A program made the translations under genes and the position numbers. The notes beneath the pieces are model-generated. The model had not been told where the DNA came from. It did not search any database and saw only the letters and a program-made list of their open reading frames with translations. Below are positions 24,608 through 32,671 of a DNA stretch of 64,000 nucleotides, in pieces (position 1 is the first letter of the stretch; each line of letters opens with the position of its first letter). Origin of the DNA: Herbiconiux daphne (GTDB lineage: Bacteria > Actinomycetota > Actinomycetes > Actinomycetales > Microbacteriaceae); NCBI RefSeq assembly GCF_024979295.1, contig NZ_JANLCJ010000010.1, positions 1 through 64,000 on the forward strand, in the 5' to 3' direction.

Positions 24608-25657
24608 TCAGACCAGCGCCGGCGCGGCATCCGTCTCTTCGAGCGATTCGGGCGACGGGGTGATGACCGCCCGGTTGCGGAAGTGGCCCACCGACATCAG
24701 CACCACGCCGAACGCGATCCATGCGGCGAGCACCAGCCACGGCTGCGCGGTCGACGCGGCCGGAAAGTACGACAGGTCGCGCAGCAGCGTGGCCCCGGCG
24801 CCCGGCGGGAAGAACTGGCCGATCGCGCCCCACGGCTCGGGCAGGAACTGCCAGGGCTGGGCGGCGCCCGAGATGGGGTTGCCGATGAGCAGTGAGAGCA
24901 CGGCGCCGATGGCGATGCCGCGCGGCCCGAGAATCGAGGTCAGGCCCACGATGAACGCGCTGATGGCGAGAACGGATGCCGCCACCGCTACGCCGTTCAG
25001 AACCGGGTCGCCCTGCAGAATGCCGAACCAGCCCTGGCCGATGGCGACCACCAGGGTTCCGGCGCCCGCGCCGTAGAGCACCACGGCGGTCAGCCTGCGC
25101 CACACGCCCACCACCAAGAGGCTCACCACGACGCCGCCGATCATGCCGCCGATGACGAGTGGGAACGAGAGGGTGGAGAGCCCGGTTCCGCGGGAGTCGG
25201 TGGAGGCGAGCGGCACCACGTCGGTGACGGCGATCGTCGGCACGGCGTCGGCGGCGACTCCCTGCGCGGTGAGCTGCTGGGTGAAGCTCAGTTGCAGCTG
25301 CGTGGCGAGACCGGTGAAGATCTGGCTCACCACCACGCCGTTCGCCGACGCGGTGAGCACCTCGGGCACGGAGGCGTCGGCCACGACCGCGCCGAAGGCA
25401 TCCCTCGACTCGATCATCGCGACCGCGTCATCGCGCGAGTCGACCCGGGTCACGTCGAACTGGTCGCCGGCGTTCTCGGTGAGCTGCGCGGCGATGGTGT
25501 CGGCGGGGGCGCCGGTGCCCGACACGACGAGCGGGATGCCGTGCACCGACGACGTCACCGACGGCCACGAGAAGGCGAGCACGAACACGCCCACGATGAG
25601 TGACGCCCCGATGCCGACGAGGGCCACGCGGCTCCACTTGGTGTGCGGTCTGCTCAT
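24608..25657 (-). CDS. ABC-2/YhgE-type membrane protein
   Basis: The 349-residue protein has one N-terminal membrane segment (about 10-32), an extracytoplasmic domain (about 35-165: 'GIPLVVSGTGAPADTIAAQLTENAGDQFDVTRV...AVAMIESRDAFGAVVA') and five or more membrane segments from about 180 to 335. This is the layout of YhgE/Pip and ABC-2 export permeases, but no ATPase is adjacent. It is divergent from a TetR gene and shares a twin operator with it, so it is probably the regulator's target. Its substrate is unknown. Confidence 0.75.
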   Translation of the reverse strand: MSRPHTKWSRVALVGIGASLIVGVFVLAFSWPSVTSSVHGIPLVVSGTGAPADTIAAQLTENAGDQFDVTRVDSRDDAVAMIESRDAFGAVVADASVPEVLTASANGVVVSQIFTGLATQLQLSFTQQLTAQGVAADAVPTIAVTDVVPLASTDSRGTGLSTLSFPLVIGGMIGGVVVSLLVVGVWRRLTAVVLYGAGAGTLVVAIGQGWFGILQGDPVLNGVAVAASVLAISAFIVGLTSILGPRGIAIGAVLSLLIGNPISGAAQPWQFLPEPWGAIGQFFPPGAGATLLRDLSYFPAASTAQPWLVLAAWIAFGVVLMSVGHFRNRAVITPSPESLEETDAAPALV

Positions 25658-25677
25658 GATGCCTCCACGGCTTTAGA

Positions 25678-25743
25678 AAAACGAATGATCGTTCTTTATG
25701 ATGAGGTACGACGATATAGTTGTCAAGAACGAACCTTCGTTTT
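25678..25743. promoter_or_regulatory. twin TetR operators between divergent genes
   Basis: Two 19-base sites face each other: AAAACGAATGATCGTTCTT at 25678-25696 and AAGAACGAACCTTCGTTTT at 25725-25743. Read on opposite strands both fit AAGAACGANNNTTCGTTTT. Each is itself a near palindrome. One lies by each gene start, so the TetR protein probably represses both itself and the divergent membrane protein. Confidence 0.75.
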
Positions 25744-25754
25744 CAGGACGGATC

Positions 25755-26405
25755 ATGCCCAAAGTCACAGACGACTACCGCGCCGAACGGCGGCGCGAGA
25801 TCGCTGCCGCGGCCATGCGCTGCTTCTCGCGCAAGGGATTCGAGGGCACCTCGATGGCCGACATCATCGCCGAGTCGGGCCTGTCGACGGGCGCGATCTA
25901 TCTGCATTTCAAGAGCAAGCACGACCTCGTGCGCCAGGTGGTGCTCGATGTGCTGCGCGGCCGGAGCGACGACCTGATCGGTCTCGTCGCGCTCGATCCG
26001 ATGCCCGAGCCGACGGTGGTGATCCGCCGGTTCGTCAACGGCATGGGCCACGATCTCGGCGGCCCGAGCATCCTCGTGCAGGTGTGGTCGATGGCTGCCC
26101 GCGAACCCGAGCTCGCCGGACTCATCAGCGAGCTGATCGCCGAACTGCGCCGGCTGTTCTCGGCCTACTTCGAGCGGTGGTTCGCCCAGCACGGGCTCGA
26201 TGGCGCGGCAGCGGCGGCCCGAGCCGACGCGCTCGTGCCCATGGTGGTGGGCATCTGCCAGGGCTACGTGCTGCAGGCCGCCATCGTGCCCGACTTCGAC
26301 CCCGAGCTCTACCTCGCAGCGGTCGCCCTCATCGACTTCGCGGCGGTCCCTGCACCCGCGGCTGCGGCTGCCCCTACCCCGCCCGCCCCTGCGGCTGCGC
26401 CTTAG
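25755..26405 (+). CDS. TetR-family transcriptional regulator
   Basis: The 216-residue product has an N-terminal TetR helix-turn-helix ('YRAERRREIAAAAMRCFSRKGFEGTSMADIIAESGLSTGAIYLHFKSKHDLVRQVV', about residues 6-62) and a ligand domain to about 195. The tail (about 198-216) is an Ala/Pro repeat. ATG 25755 is preferred over ATG 25698 because the upstream ATG would put the second operator inside the coding sequence and the TetR domain starts right after 25755. The ligand is unknown; the target is probably the divergent membrane protein. Confidence 0.9.
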   Translation: MPKVTDDYRAERRREIAAAAMRCFSRKGFEGTSMADIIAESGLSTGAIYLHFKSKHDLVRQVVLDVLRGRSDDLIGLVALDPMPEPTVVIRRFVNGMGHDLGGPSILVQVWSMAAREPELAGLISELIAELRRLFSAYFERWFAQHGLDGAAAAARADALVPMVVGICQGYVLQAAIVPDFDPELYLAAVALIDFAAVPAPAAAAAPTPPAPAAAP

Positions 26406-26603
26406 CCCGAGCCCGCCCTGCGCCGTAGCCCGAGCCCGCCCCTGCGCCGTAGCGCCAGCGCGCCGGCCCCCCGCGAACCGGCCCTGAAGCGCCGACCCCA
26501 CCGGTCGTGCGGCGCCGCTCGGGCCGGCCTGGGTGAAGATTTCGCGCCCGCGCCTACCGCGGCGCCTACGCTAAACGCCCGGGAGGCGCCGACCCCACCG
26601 GTC
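26403..26603. repeat. short direct repeats in an intergenic region
   Basis: A 23-24-base unit of the type TAGCCCGAGCCCGCCC(C)TGCGCCG is duplicated in tandem from 26403, starting at the TetR stop codon. An 18-base unit, GCGCCGACCCCACCGGTC, occurs at 26489-26506 and 26586-26603. I see no gene in 26406-26670 apart from the trmH promoter. Confidence 0.6.
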
Positions 26604-26658
26604 TTATCGTTCCGCGCCCTGACGTGACCCCGACGTGACGAATGCCGCGCCGCCCGCG

Positions 26659-26670
26659 TACTCTTGCTGC
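26659..26670 (+). promoter_or_regulatory. -10 box of a probable leaderless promoter for the TrmH-type gene
   Basis: TACTCT (26659-26664), six bases, GTG 26671. This spacing picks the GTG start over the upstream in-frame ATG at 26635. Confidence 0.5.
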
Positions 26671-27432
26671 GTGCCCGACGACTCCCGCGACCCGAGCCCG
26701 GTCGCCGCGCCCACCCCCGCCCCGACGCCCGGGGAAACTCCCGCTGCCGCACCGACCGCCCCCGCGCCGACCGCGCCGGCCGAAGCCCCCAACCCCACCC
26801 CCACCCCCACCCCCACCCCCAGCGTCGAGCTCAGCGCCGGCGGCGTCGGCCCGTGGCCCGGCGAGCTGCCCGACGATCCGCGATTCGACCCCGAGCTGCT
26901 CGAGCGCGGCGACACCCGCAACGTGATCGACCGCTACCGCTACTGGCGCATGGACGCGATCGTCGCCGACCTCGACGAGCACCGGCATCCGTTCCACGTG
27001 GCCATCGAGAACTGGCAGCACGACCTCAACATCGGCTCGATCGTGCGCAGCGCCAACGCGTTCGCGGCCGACACGGTGCACATCATCGGCCGCAAGCGCT
27101 GGAACAAGCGCGGCGCGATGGTGACCGACCGCTACCAGCACGTGACGAACCACCCCGACGTCGCGAGCTTCGTGGCGTTCGCGCACGCCGAGTCGCTCCC
27201 CGTGGTCGCCATCGACAATGTGCCGGGCAGCGTGATCATCGAGACCTTCGCCTTTCCCGAACGCTGCGTGCTGCTCTTCGGCCAGGAGGGTCCGGGGCTA
27301 TCGCCCGAGGCTCTCGCCGCCGCGGACGCCGTGGTCGAGATCTCGCAGTTCGGCTCGACCCGCTCCCTCAACGCGAGCGCCGCGGCCGCCGTCGCCATGC
27401 ACGCCTGGATCACCCAGCACGTCGCCTTCTGA
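26671..27432 (+). CDS. SpoU/TrmH-family RNA 2'-O-methyltransferase
   Basis: The 253-residue protein has a disordered Pro/Thr/Ala-rich N-terminus (residues 1-50, with a run of PT repeats) and then a SPOUT domain. Motif 1 is 'DLNIGSIVRSANAFAADTVHIIG', motif 2 'CVLLFGQEGPGLSPEAL' and motif 3 'VEISQFGSTRSLNASAAAAVAMHAW'. Such enzymes use SAM to methylate the ribose of tRNA or rRNA; the target is not predictable here. The GTG start follows TACTCT by six bases. Its last 135 bases overlap the convergent EamA frame. Confidence 0.9.
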   Translation: MPDDSRDPSPVAAPTPAPTPGETPAAAPTAPAPTAPAEAPNPTPTPTPTPSVELSAGGVGPWPGELPDDPRFDPELLERGDTRNVIDRYRYWRMDAIVADLDEHRHPFHVAIENWQHDLNIGSIVRSANAFAADTVHIIGRKRWNKRGAMVTDRYQHVTNHPDVASFVAFAHAESLPVVAIDNVPGSVIIETFAFPERCVLLFGQEGPGLSPEALAAADAVVEISQFGSTRSLNASAAAAVAMHAWITQHVAF

Positions 27433-28362
27433 CGTTCGAACGGACGAATTTTCGCGCCGCCGTCGATCAATGATGGACGAGCCCCGGAAAATTCGCCGAT
27501 TCCACGTCACCGTCGCCACGAACACCCCCGCGATCACCACCGCGCCGCCCAGCAGCTCGCCCGCCGACGGCGCCTGCCCGAGAATCAGCCACGCGCTCGC
27601 GAACCCCGCCACCGGCACGAGCATCGAGAACGGGGCCACCCGGCTCGACGGGTTGCGCTTCATCAGGGTGACCCAGATGCCCGAGCCCGCGATGGTGCCG
27701 ACGAGCACGGTGTAGACGAGTCCGAGCACGGCGGGCAGTGCCTCGGGCGTGAACGAGGTGGCGAGCGAGTCCCCGATGCGAGCGGGCCCCTCGACGACGA
27801 GGGCCAGCGCGATCATGGGGATCGGCGGCACCACCGACATCCAGAGCGTCAGGCCGAGCGGGCTCACCGGGTTCGCCTGCCGGCTGCAGATGTTGCCGAA
27901 GGCCCACCCCAGCGCGCCGCACAGGGTGAGGATGACGGGCAGCAACGCCGACACCTGCGCGCGCTCCGCCGCGATGATGCCGAGGCCCGCCACGGCGATC
28001 AGGATGCCGATGCCCTGCGCGAGCGACAGCCGCTCCCGCAGCCACACCGCCGCGAGCACGACGGTGAACGGCGCGGATGCCTGCAGCACGAGCGACGCGA
28101 GCCCGGGCGGCATGCCCGCCGCCATGCCGGCGTAGAGGAAGGCGAACTGCAGAATGCCGAATCCGAGCCCGTAGCCGAGCAGCCACCGCACCTTCACGCC
28201 CGGCCACTTCACGAACAGCACGGTCGGCACGGCGATGAGCAGAAACCGCAGCCCCACCAGGAAGAACGGCGGATAGTGCTCCAGCGAGAAGTGGATGGCC
28301 ACGAAGTTCACGCCCCACAGCAACGCGACCAGGGCAGCGAGAAGTCGGTCGCGAGGGGGCAT
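27298..28362 (-). CDS. EamA/DMT-family transporter with extended tail
   Basis: The 354-residue protein begins 'MPPRDRLLAALVALLWGVNFVAIHFSLEHYPPFFLVGLRFLLIA' and has about ten membrane helices in two EamA repeats. It is a drug/metabolite-transporter family member, possibly an amino acid exporter of the O-acetylserine/cysteine (YdeD) type. The conserved part ends near residue 300 ('GVFVATVTWNRRIF'). The last 50 or so residues are Arg/Gly/Asp-rich and are read antisense to the end of the TrmH gene, overlapping it by 135 bases. The tail is probably a lost-stop read-through. Confidence 0.85.
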   Translation of the reverse strand: MPPRDRLLAALVALLWGVNFVAIHFSLEHYPPFFLVGLRFLLIAVPTVLFVKWPGVKVRWLLGYGLGFGILQFAFLYAGMAAGMPPGLASLVLQASAPFTVVLAAVWLRERLSLAQGIGILIAVAGLGIIAAERAQVSALLPVILTLCGALGWAFGNICSRQANPVSPLGLTLWMSVVPPIPMIALALVVEGPARIGDSLATSFTPEALPAVLGLVYTVLVGTIAGSGIWVTLMKRNPSSRVAPFSMLVPVAGFASAWLILGQAPSAGELLGGAVVIAGVFVATVTWNRRIFRGSSIIDRRRRENSSVRTSEGDVLGDPGVHGDGGRGARVEGAGRAELRDLDHGVRGGESLGR

Positions 28363-28500
28363 GGCCTCAGCCTGACCCGGGCCCGCTGCCCGCACAAGCG
28401 AGCCTTGCTACAGGGTGGATGAAGCTGCGTCGCCCGTTCGCGCCGCGAGCATCAGCACGACTCAGCGCGCGTCAGCGCCCGTCAACGCAGTCAGCTCGCC

Positions 28501-28764
28501 TCAGCGCCCGTGCTTCGCGAGGATCGTGTCGAGATCGATGCGCTTGAGCAGCGACGCCCAGTCGAAGGTGCGCGCGGTCTCGATGGCCGAGTCCTCGGCC
28601 AGCACCTTGCCGTTGCGCTCGATGGTGACGCCCGCGGGCGCCTCGGCGTTGAGAATGCGCAGGATCTCGTCGTTGACGGCCTCGGCGTCGAAGTCGGCGC
28701 CGTAGCGGGCGTAGACATCGGCGTTGACGGTGTAGTTGAGAATGGTGATTTCGGTGTGGGTCAC
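28501..28764 (-). CDS. small conserved-looking hypothetical protein
   Basis: The 87-residue soluble acidic protein begins with GTG 28764 ('VTHTEITILNYTVNADVYARYGADFDAEAVNDEILRILNAEAPAGVTIERNGKVLAEDSA'). It has alternating strand and helix segments and no signal peptide or membrane part. I do not recognise the family. The frame is open upstream to 28899 but that part is low-complexity. It lies divergent from the DUF3054 gene. Confidence 0.6.
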   Translation of the reverse strand: MTHTEITILNYTVNADVYARYGADFDAEAVNDEILRILNAEAPAGVTIERNGKVLAEDSAIETARTFDWASLLKRIDLDTILAKHGR

Positions 28765-28852
28765 GCACCCATCCTTGCGCGTCGCCGCTCCAGCGCAAAA
28801 GAGCGGATGCCGCGGCGGCGGCCGCGCCCGGTGGCGAGCCGGGCCGCGAGCG

Positions 28853-28864
28853 TAGGATTCCGGG
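28853..28864 (+). promoter_or_regulatory. -10 box of a probable leaderless promoter
   Basis: TAGGAT (28853-28858), six bases, GTG 28865. Confidence 0.5.
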
Positions 28865-29326
28865 GTGACCCCGACGCCCATGCCGCACGCGAACCCCACG
28901 ACGAGCAGTGACCCGCGCCCTCCGCGCGCCCCGGCCGGCGCGGCGTCGATCGCGGTCGCGGCTGCTCTCGACCTCGCCCTGGTCGTGCTCTTCGTGGCGA
29001 TCGGCCGCCGGAGTCACGATGAGGGGTCGGCGATCGCCGGATTCCTCACCACCCTCTGGCCGTTCGTCGCCGGCGCCGCGGCCGGCTGGCTGGCCGGTCT
29101 CGTCTGGCGGGCCCCATGGCGGATCGTGCGGTCGGGCCTCGTGGTCTGGGCGGGCGCCGTGGTGCTGGGCATGCTTCTGCGCATCGCATCGGGCCAGGGC
29201 GTGCAGTGGTCGTTCGTGATCGTGACGGTCGTGGTGCTCGGCGTGTTCCTGCTCGGCTGGCGGGCGATCGCCCAACTGGCGAGCCGGCTGCGTCGCCGGC
29301 GCGGGCTGCGGAGCCCCGCCGCGTAA
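28865..29326 (+). CDS. DUF3054 family membrane protein
   Basis: The 153-residue protein has a Pro/Thr N-terminus and four membrane segments (about 28-47, 58-78, 88-106, 112-132), then a basic end. The pattern 'DLALVVLFVAIGRRSHDEG...GFLTTLWPFVAGAAAGWLAG' is characteristic of DUF3054, a small actinobacterial membrane family of unknown function. A TAGGAT box lies six bases before its GTG. Confidence 0.85.
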   Translation: MTPTPMPHANPTTSSDPRPPRAPAGAASIAVAAALDLALVVLFVAIGRRSHDEGSAIAGFLTTLWPFVAGAAAGWLAGLVWRAPWRIVRSGLVVWAGAVVLGMLLRIASGQGVQWSFVIVTVVVLGVFLLGWRAIAQLASRLRRRRGLRSPAA

Positions 29327-29424
29327 CGGCGAGCCCCACCCCGAAACATCGAAGCCCCGCCGCGTAACAGTGGAGCCCCACCGCCGCCGAGGCGGCACCC
29401 GGCGCGCGCACAGCCCCGCGTCTC

Positions 29425-29435
29425 TAGAATGAGGC
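29425..29435 (+). promoter_or_regulatory. -10 box close to the molybdopterin oxidoreductase start
   Basis: TAGAAT (29425-29430) is followed by five bases (GAGGC) and ATG 29436. It suggests a leaderless or nearly leaderless message. Confidence 0.45.
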
Positions 29436-30983
29436 ATGCGAACGAACCTGTGGGCAGCCGCATCCGGTGTGGTGGCCGCAGGCACGGTGCTCGCCACCGC
29501 TGAACTCGTCTCGCTCTTCGCGGGGGCCGAGACCAGCCCGCTCTTCGCCGTCGGCTCGCTCGTCATCGACCTGGCCCCGCCGGGGGTCAAGAGCCTCATC
29601 ATCGGGCTCTTCGGCACCGGCGACAAAGCGGTGCTGCTGGTGCTGCTCGCCCTCGTGGTGCTCGCCCTGGCCGTGCTCGCCGGCATCCTGGAACGCCGCC
29701 GGCCACCGTGGGGCACCGTCGTGCTCGTGGCCGTGTCGGGCGTCGCCATCGTGGCCGTCACCACCCGCGCGGGCGCGACCGGCTTCTGGGCGGTGCCCAC
29801 CGTCATCGGCATGATCGTCGGCGTGCTGGTGCTGCGCGCGCTGACGACGCGGCTGAAGCGGTGGCAGGCCTCCGAGAACTCCGACGCGCCGCTCCGGTCG
29901 CAGGCCGGCATCGATCGCCGCGGTTTCTTCGTGTTCGCCGGCATCACCGCCGTCGCCGCGGTCGTGGTGGGTGCCGTCGCCCGCTCGATGAACGCCGTCG
30001 CCGGCGCGGTCAGCAGTGCGCGCGCCGCCATCACGCTCCCCGCCCCCGCCACCGCGGCGCCCTCGGTGCCGGCCGGTGCCGATCTGGGCATCGAGGGGCT
30101 CGCCCCCTACGTCACCCCGAACGACAGCTTCTACCGCATCGACACCGCGCTGCAGGTGCCGCAGGTGTCGGCCGACACCTGGACGCTGAAGATCTCGGGC
30201 ATGGTCGAAGAAGAGGTCGAGCTCAGCTGGAGCGACCTGCTCGCACTGCCGCTCGAAGAGCACGTCGTCACCCTCGCCTGCGTGTCGAACGAGGTGGGCG
30301 GCGAGCTCATCGGCAACGCCGTGTGGCTGGGCTACCCGATCCGCGAACTGCTGGCCCGGGCGAAGCCGACGGCCGGCGCCGACATGGTGCTCTCGACGAG
30401 CGTCGACGGCTTCACGGCCGGCACTCCGCTCGAGACGCTCCAAGACGACGACCGGGTCGCCATCCTCGCCGTCGGCATGAACGGCGAACCCCTGCCGGTC
30501 GAGCACGGATTTCCGGTGCGCATGGTCGTCGCCGGGCTCTACGGCTACGTCTCGGCCACCAAATGGGTGATCGACCTGCGGGTCACCCGGTTCGCCGATG
30601 CGCAAGGCTACTGGACCCCCCGCGGCTGGTCGGCCCTCGGCCCCATCAAGACCGAGTCGCGCATCGACGTTCCCCGCGCCGGTGCGACGGTCGCTGCCGG
30701 AACCGTCGCCGTCGCCGGCGTCGCCTGGGCCCAGCACACCGGCGTGGCGAAGGTCGAGGTGCGCGTCGACGACGGCGACTGGGCCGAGGCTCGCCTCGCC
30801 GACACGACCGGCATCGACACCTGGGTGCAGTGGGTGTTCGAGTGGGACGCCCCGGCCGGCAACCACACCCTCGCGGTGCGGGCGACGGATGAATCGGGCT
30901 ACACCCAGACCGCCGACCAAGCCCCTCCGGCCCCCGACGGCGCCACCGGCTGGGACACCATCTCGGTCTCCGTCTCGGGCTGA
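29436..30983 (+). CDS. molybdopterin-dependent oxidoreductase (sulfite oxidase fold), membrane anchored
   Basis: The 515-residue protein has four membrane segments in the first 140 residues and another with a twin-arginine-like 'DRRGFFVFAGITAVAAVVVGAVA' near 167-190. The extracytoplasmic molybdopterin domain follows (about 215-390). The Mo-ligand Cys is in 'VVTLACVSNEVGGELIGNAVWLGYPI'. A C-terminal Mo-co dimerisation (Ig-like) domain ('GVAKVEVRVDDGDWAEARL') follows. It is close to YedY/sulfite-oxidase-like proteins; the electron donor is unknown. Confidence 0.9.
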   Translation: MRTNLWAAASGVVAAGTVLATAELVSLFAGAETSPLFAVGSLVIDLAPPGVKSLIIGLFGTGDKAVLLVLLALVVLALAVLAGILERRRPPWGTVVLVAVSGVAIVAVTTRAGATGFWAVPTVIGMIVGVLVLRALTTRLKRWQASENSDAPLRSQAGIDRRGFFVFAGITAVAAVVVGAVARSMNAVAGAVSSARAAITLPAPATAAPSVPAGADLGIEGLAPYVTPNDSFYRIDTALQVPQVSADTWTLKISGMVEEEVELSWSDLLALPLEEHVVTLACVSNEVGGELIGNAVWLGYPIRELLARAKPTAGADMVLSTSVDGFTAGTPLETLQDDDRVAILAVGMNGEPLPVEHGFPVRMVVAGLYGYVSATKWVIDLRVTRFADAQGYWTPRGWSALGPIKTESRIDVPRAGATVAAGTVAVAGVAWAQHTGVAKVEVRVDDGDWAEARLADTTGIDTWVQWVFEWDAPAGNHTLAVRATDESGYTQTADQAPPAPDGATGWDTISVSVSG

Positions 30984-31013
30984 CCCGGGAGCGCACGCGC
31001 GCGAACGACGACG

Positions 31014-31026
31014 TAGGGTGGATCGC
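31014..31026 (+). promoter_or_regulatory. -10 box close to the LuxR-type regulator start
   Basis: TAGGGT (31014-31019) is seven bases from GTG 31027. AGGGTGGA overlaps the box and could also act as a ribosome site. Confidence 0.35.
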
Positions 31027-32664
31027 GTGGTGGGGCCCATGACGACGACCGAACGCGACGACCGCGTGACGCACGAACCGCTGGGCGCGCTGGCCGACGC
31101 GATCGTGGCGGGCGACCTCGATCTCGCCTCGCGGGTCGCCTGCGCGGGCTGGGCGCGATTGCTCGAGGGGTCGGCGCGACAGACCGTGGCCCTGCTCGAG
31201 ACGATTCCGCGACCGGAGCTGCGGCGGCATCCGCTGCTCGCGATGGTGCTGGGCCTCGCCTACGACGCGGTCGCAGACGACGGGGTGCGCGCCATCGAGC
31301 TCTTCACCCTCGCGATCGCCGCGTCGCGGGTGCGCGCCGACGCGACCGACCCGGTCGAGCGCTTCGTGCTGACGGTGGGCGAGAGTGCGGCCTACCGGCT
31401 CACCGGCGGCTACGATCGCGCCGGCAGGTCGGCCGAGAGGGCGCTCCGGCAGTTCGAGCGGTTGTCGCCGGCCGGCCGTGACGAGGTGGCGCCGAACGCT
31501 CACCACCTGCTGGCGCAAGCCGGCACCTCGCTGCTCTATGCGGGTCACGGAGACCGGGCGCTCGACGCTTTGCGAGCGGCCTTCAGCGCCAGCACCCGGC
31601 TCGCCGACCCGCGGTCGCGCCTGCGCCCCCTCGCCCTCATCGCGGCCACCCAGGCGCTCGGCGGCGACATGCCGGCGGCACGGGTGGCGATCGAGCGGCT
31701 GGAGTCCCTGCCGGCGCCCGACGGCTGGCGGGCGGGCCGGGCCGGCGCGCTCTACCGCGTGACCCGCGCGCTCGACGCGCTCGAGCGGTTCGATCCCGAC
31801 GGCGCCCAGGCGCAGCTCGACATGGTGGCGCTCTCGACGGTTCCGGCCGAGGAGCGCGGAATCGTGGTGGGCGTGCGCGCGCTCGTGCAGCTCTCCGCGC
31901 ACCGCAACCGTGCCGGCAGCATCGAGTTGCGGGCCGAGCTCGAACGGCCGACAGGTCGCCGGATGCCGCCGTCGGTGCGCGCCTGGCTCGTGTCGCTGCT
32001 GGCGCTGCAGCTGCTCGGCTGCGCCCGCCCCGCCGAGGCCGAAGCCGTGCTGGCGCGACACGCCGAAGCAGCCGCCCCGACGACTCCGCACCCGAAGGTG
32101 CCGGCCCCGACGATTCTGGCCCGCGCGCTGCTCGCCCTGCTGGCCGACGACGGCGCCGAAGCCCTGCGCGTGCTCGACACCTGCGACCTCGCCGACTCCC
32201 GCACCCGCCGGATCGACGTGGCGTTCTCGCTCGTGCGCGCCGCCGCGCTGCTGCGCCTGGGCGAAGGGCGCGGCGCCGCGGCCGCCACCGCGGAGGCCGT
32301 CGAGCAAATGCGCGCGGGCGGCCTGAGCGCCGGCATCCTCGTGATTCCGGATGCCGACCGGGCGGCCCTCGCCGAGAACGCGCGTGAGCACGCGCTCGAG
32401 CAGACCGCCGGCCTGCTGGATTCTTTGGCCGTGCATGCGTCGTTCCTGCCCGCGGCGATGGCCCCGGTGCGGCTCACCGAGCGCGAGACGACCGTGCTGC
32501 AGCAGCTGAGCGAGACCGGCAGCACGGCCGAGATCGCGCGATCGCTGTTCGTGTCGCCCAACACCGTCAAGACCCAGCTGCGCTCGCTCTACCGCAAACT
32601 CGGCGCCGGCTCGCGGCACGAGGCGCTCGCTGCCGCCACGGCCCGGGGACTGCTCGGTCGCTAG
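31027..32664 (+). CDS. LuxR-type regulator with TPR-like helical region
   Basis: The 545-residue protein is mainly helical (about 20-460), like the TPR repeats of MalT/LAL-type regulators, but lacks the large ATPase domain. The C-terminal LuxR helix-turn-helix is 'RLTERETTVLQQLSETGSTAEIARSLFVSPNTVKTQLRSLYRKLGAGSRHEALAAA' (about 480-535). GTG 31027 is chosen for spacing from the promoter; ATG 31039 is possible and would shorten it by four residues. Signal and targets are unknown. It is convergent with the YhgE-type gene, seven bases apart. Confidence 0.85.
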   Translation: MVGPMTTTERDDRVTHEPLGALADAIVAGDLDLASRVACAGWARLLEGSARQTVALLETIPRPELRRHPLLAMVLGLAYDAVADDGVRAIELFTLAIAASRVRADATDPVERFVLTVGESAAYRLTGGYDRAGRSAERALRQFERLSPAGRDEVAPNAHHLLAQAGTSLLYAGHGDRALDALRAAFSASTRLADPRSRLRPLALIAATQALGGDMPAARVAIERLESLPAPDGWRAGRAGALYRVTRALDALERFDPDGAQAQLDMVALSTVPAEERGIVVGVRALVQLSAHRNRAGSIELRAELERPTGRRMPPSVRAWLVSLLALQLLGCARPAEAEAVLARHAEAAAPTTPHPKVPAPTILARALLALLADDGAEALRVLDTCDLADSRTRRIDVAFSLVRAAALLRLGEGRGAAAATAEAVEQMRAGGLSAGILVIPDADRAALAENAREHALEQTAGLLDSLAVHASFLPAAMAPVRLTERETTVLQQLSETGSTAEIARSLFVSPNTVKTQLRSLYRKLGAGSRHEALAAATARGLLGR

Positions 32665-32671
32665 CCGCCCG

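Noticed and set aside
25698..25754. Earlier ATG for the TetR gene
   Set aside because: It would place the second operator inside the coding sequence and adds a non-TetR leader of 19 residues.
28765..28899. Upstream extension (45 codons) of the small minus-strand gene
   Set aside because: The extension is Arg/Pro-rich without conserved character and covers the divergent promoter of the DUF3054 gene, so GTG 28764 is preferred.
29424..31040. 538-codon open frame on the minus strand
   Set aside because: It is antisense to the molybdopterin oxidoreductase, which has clear motifs and a start.
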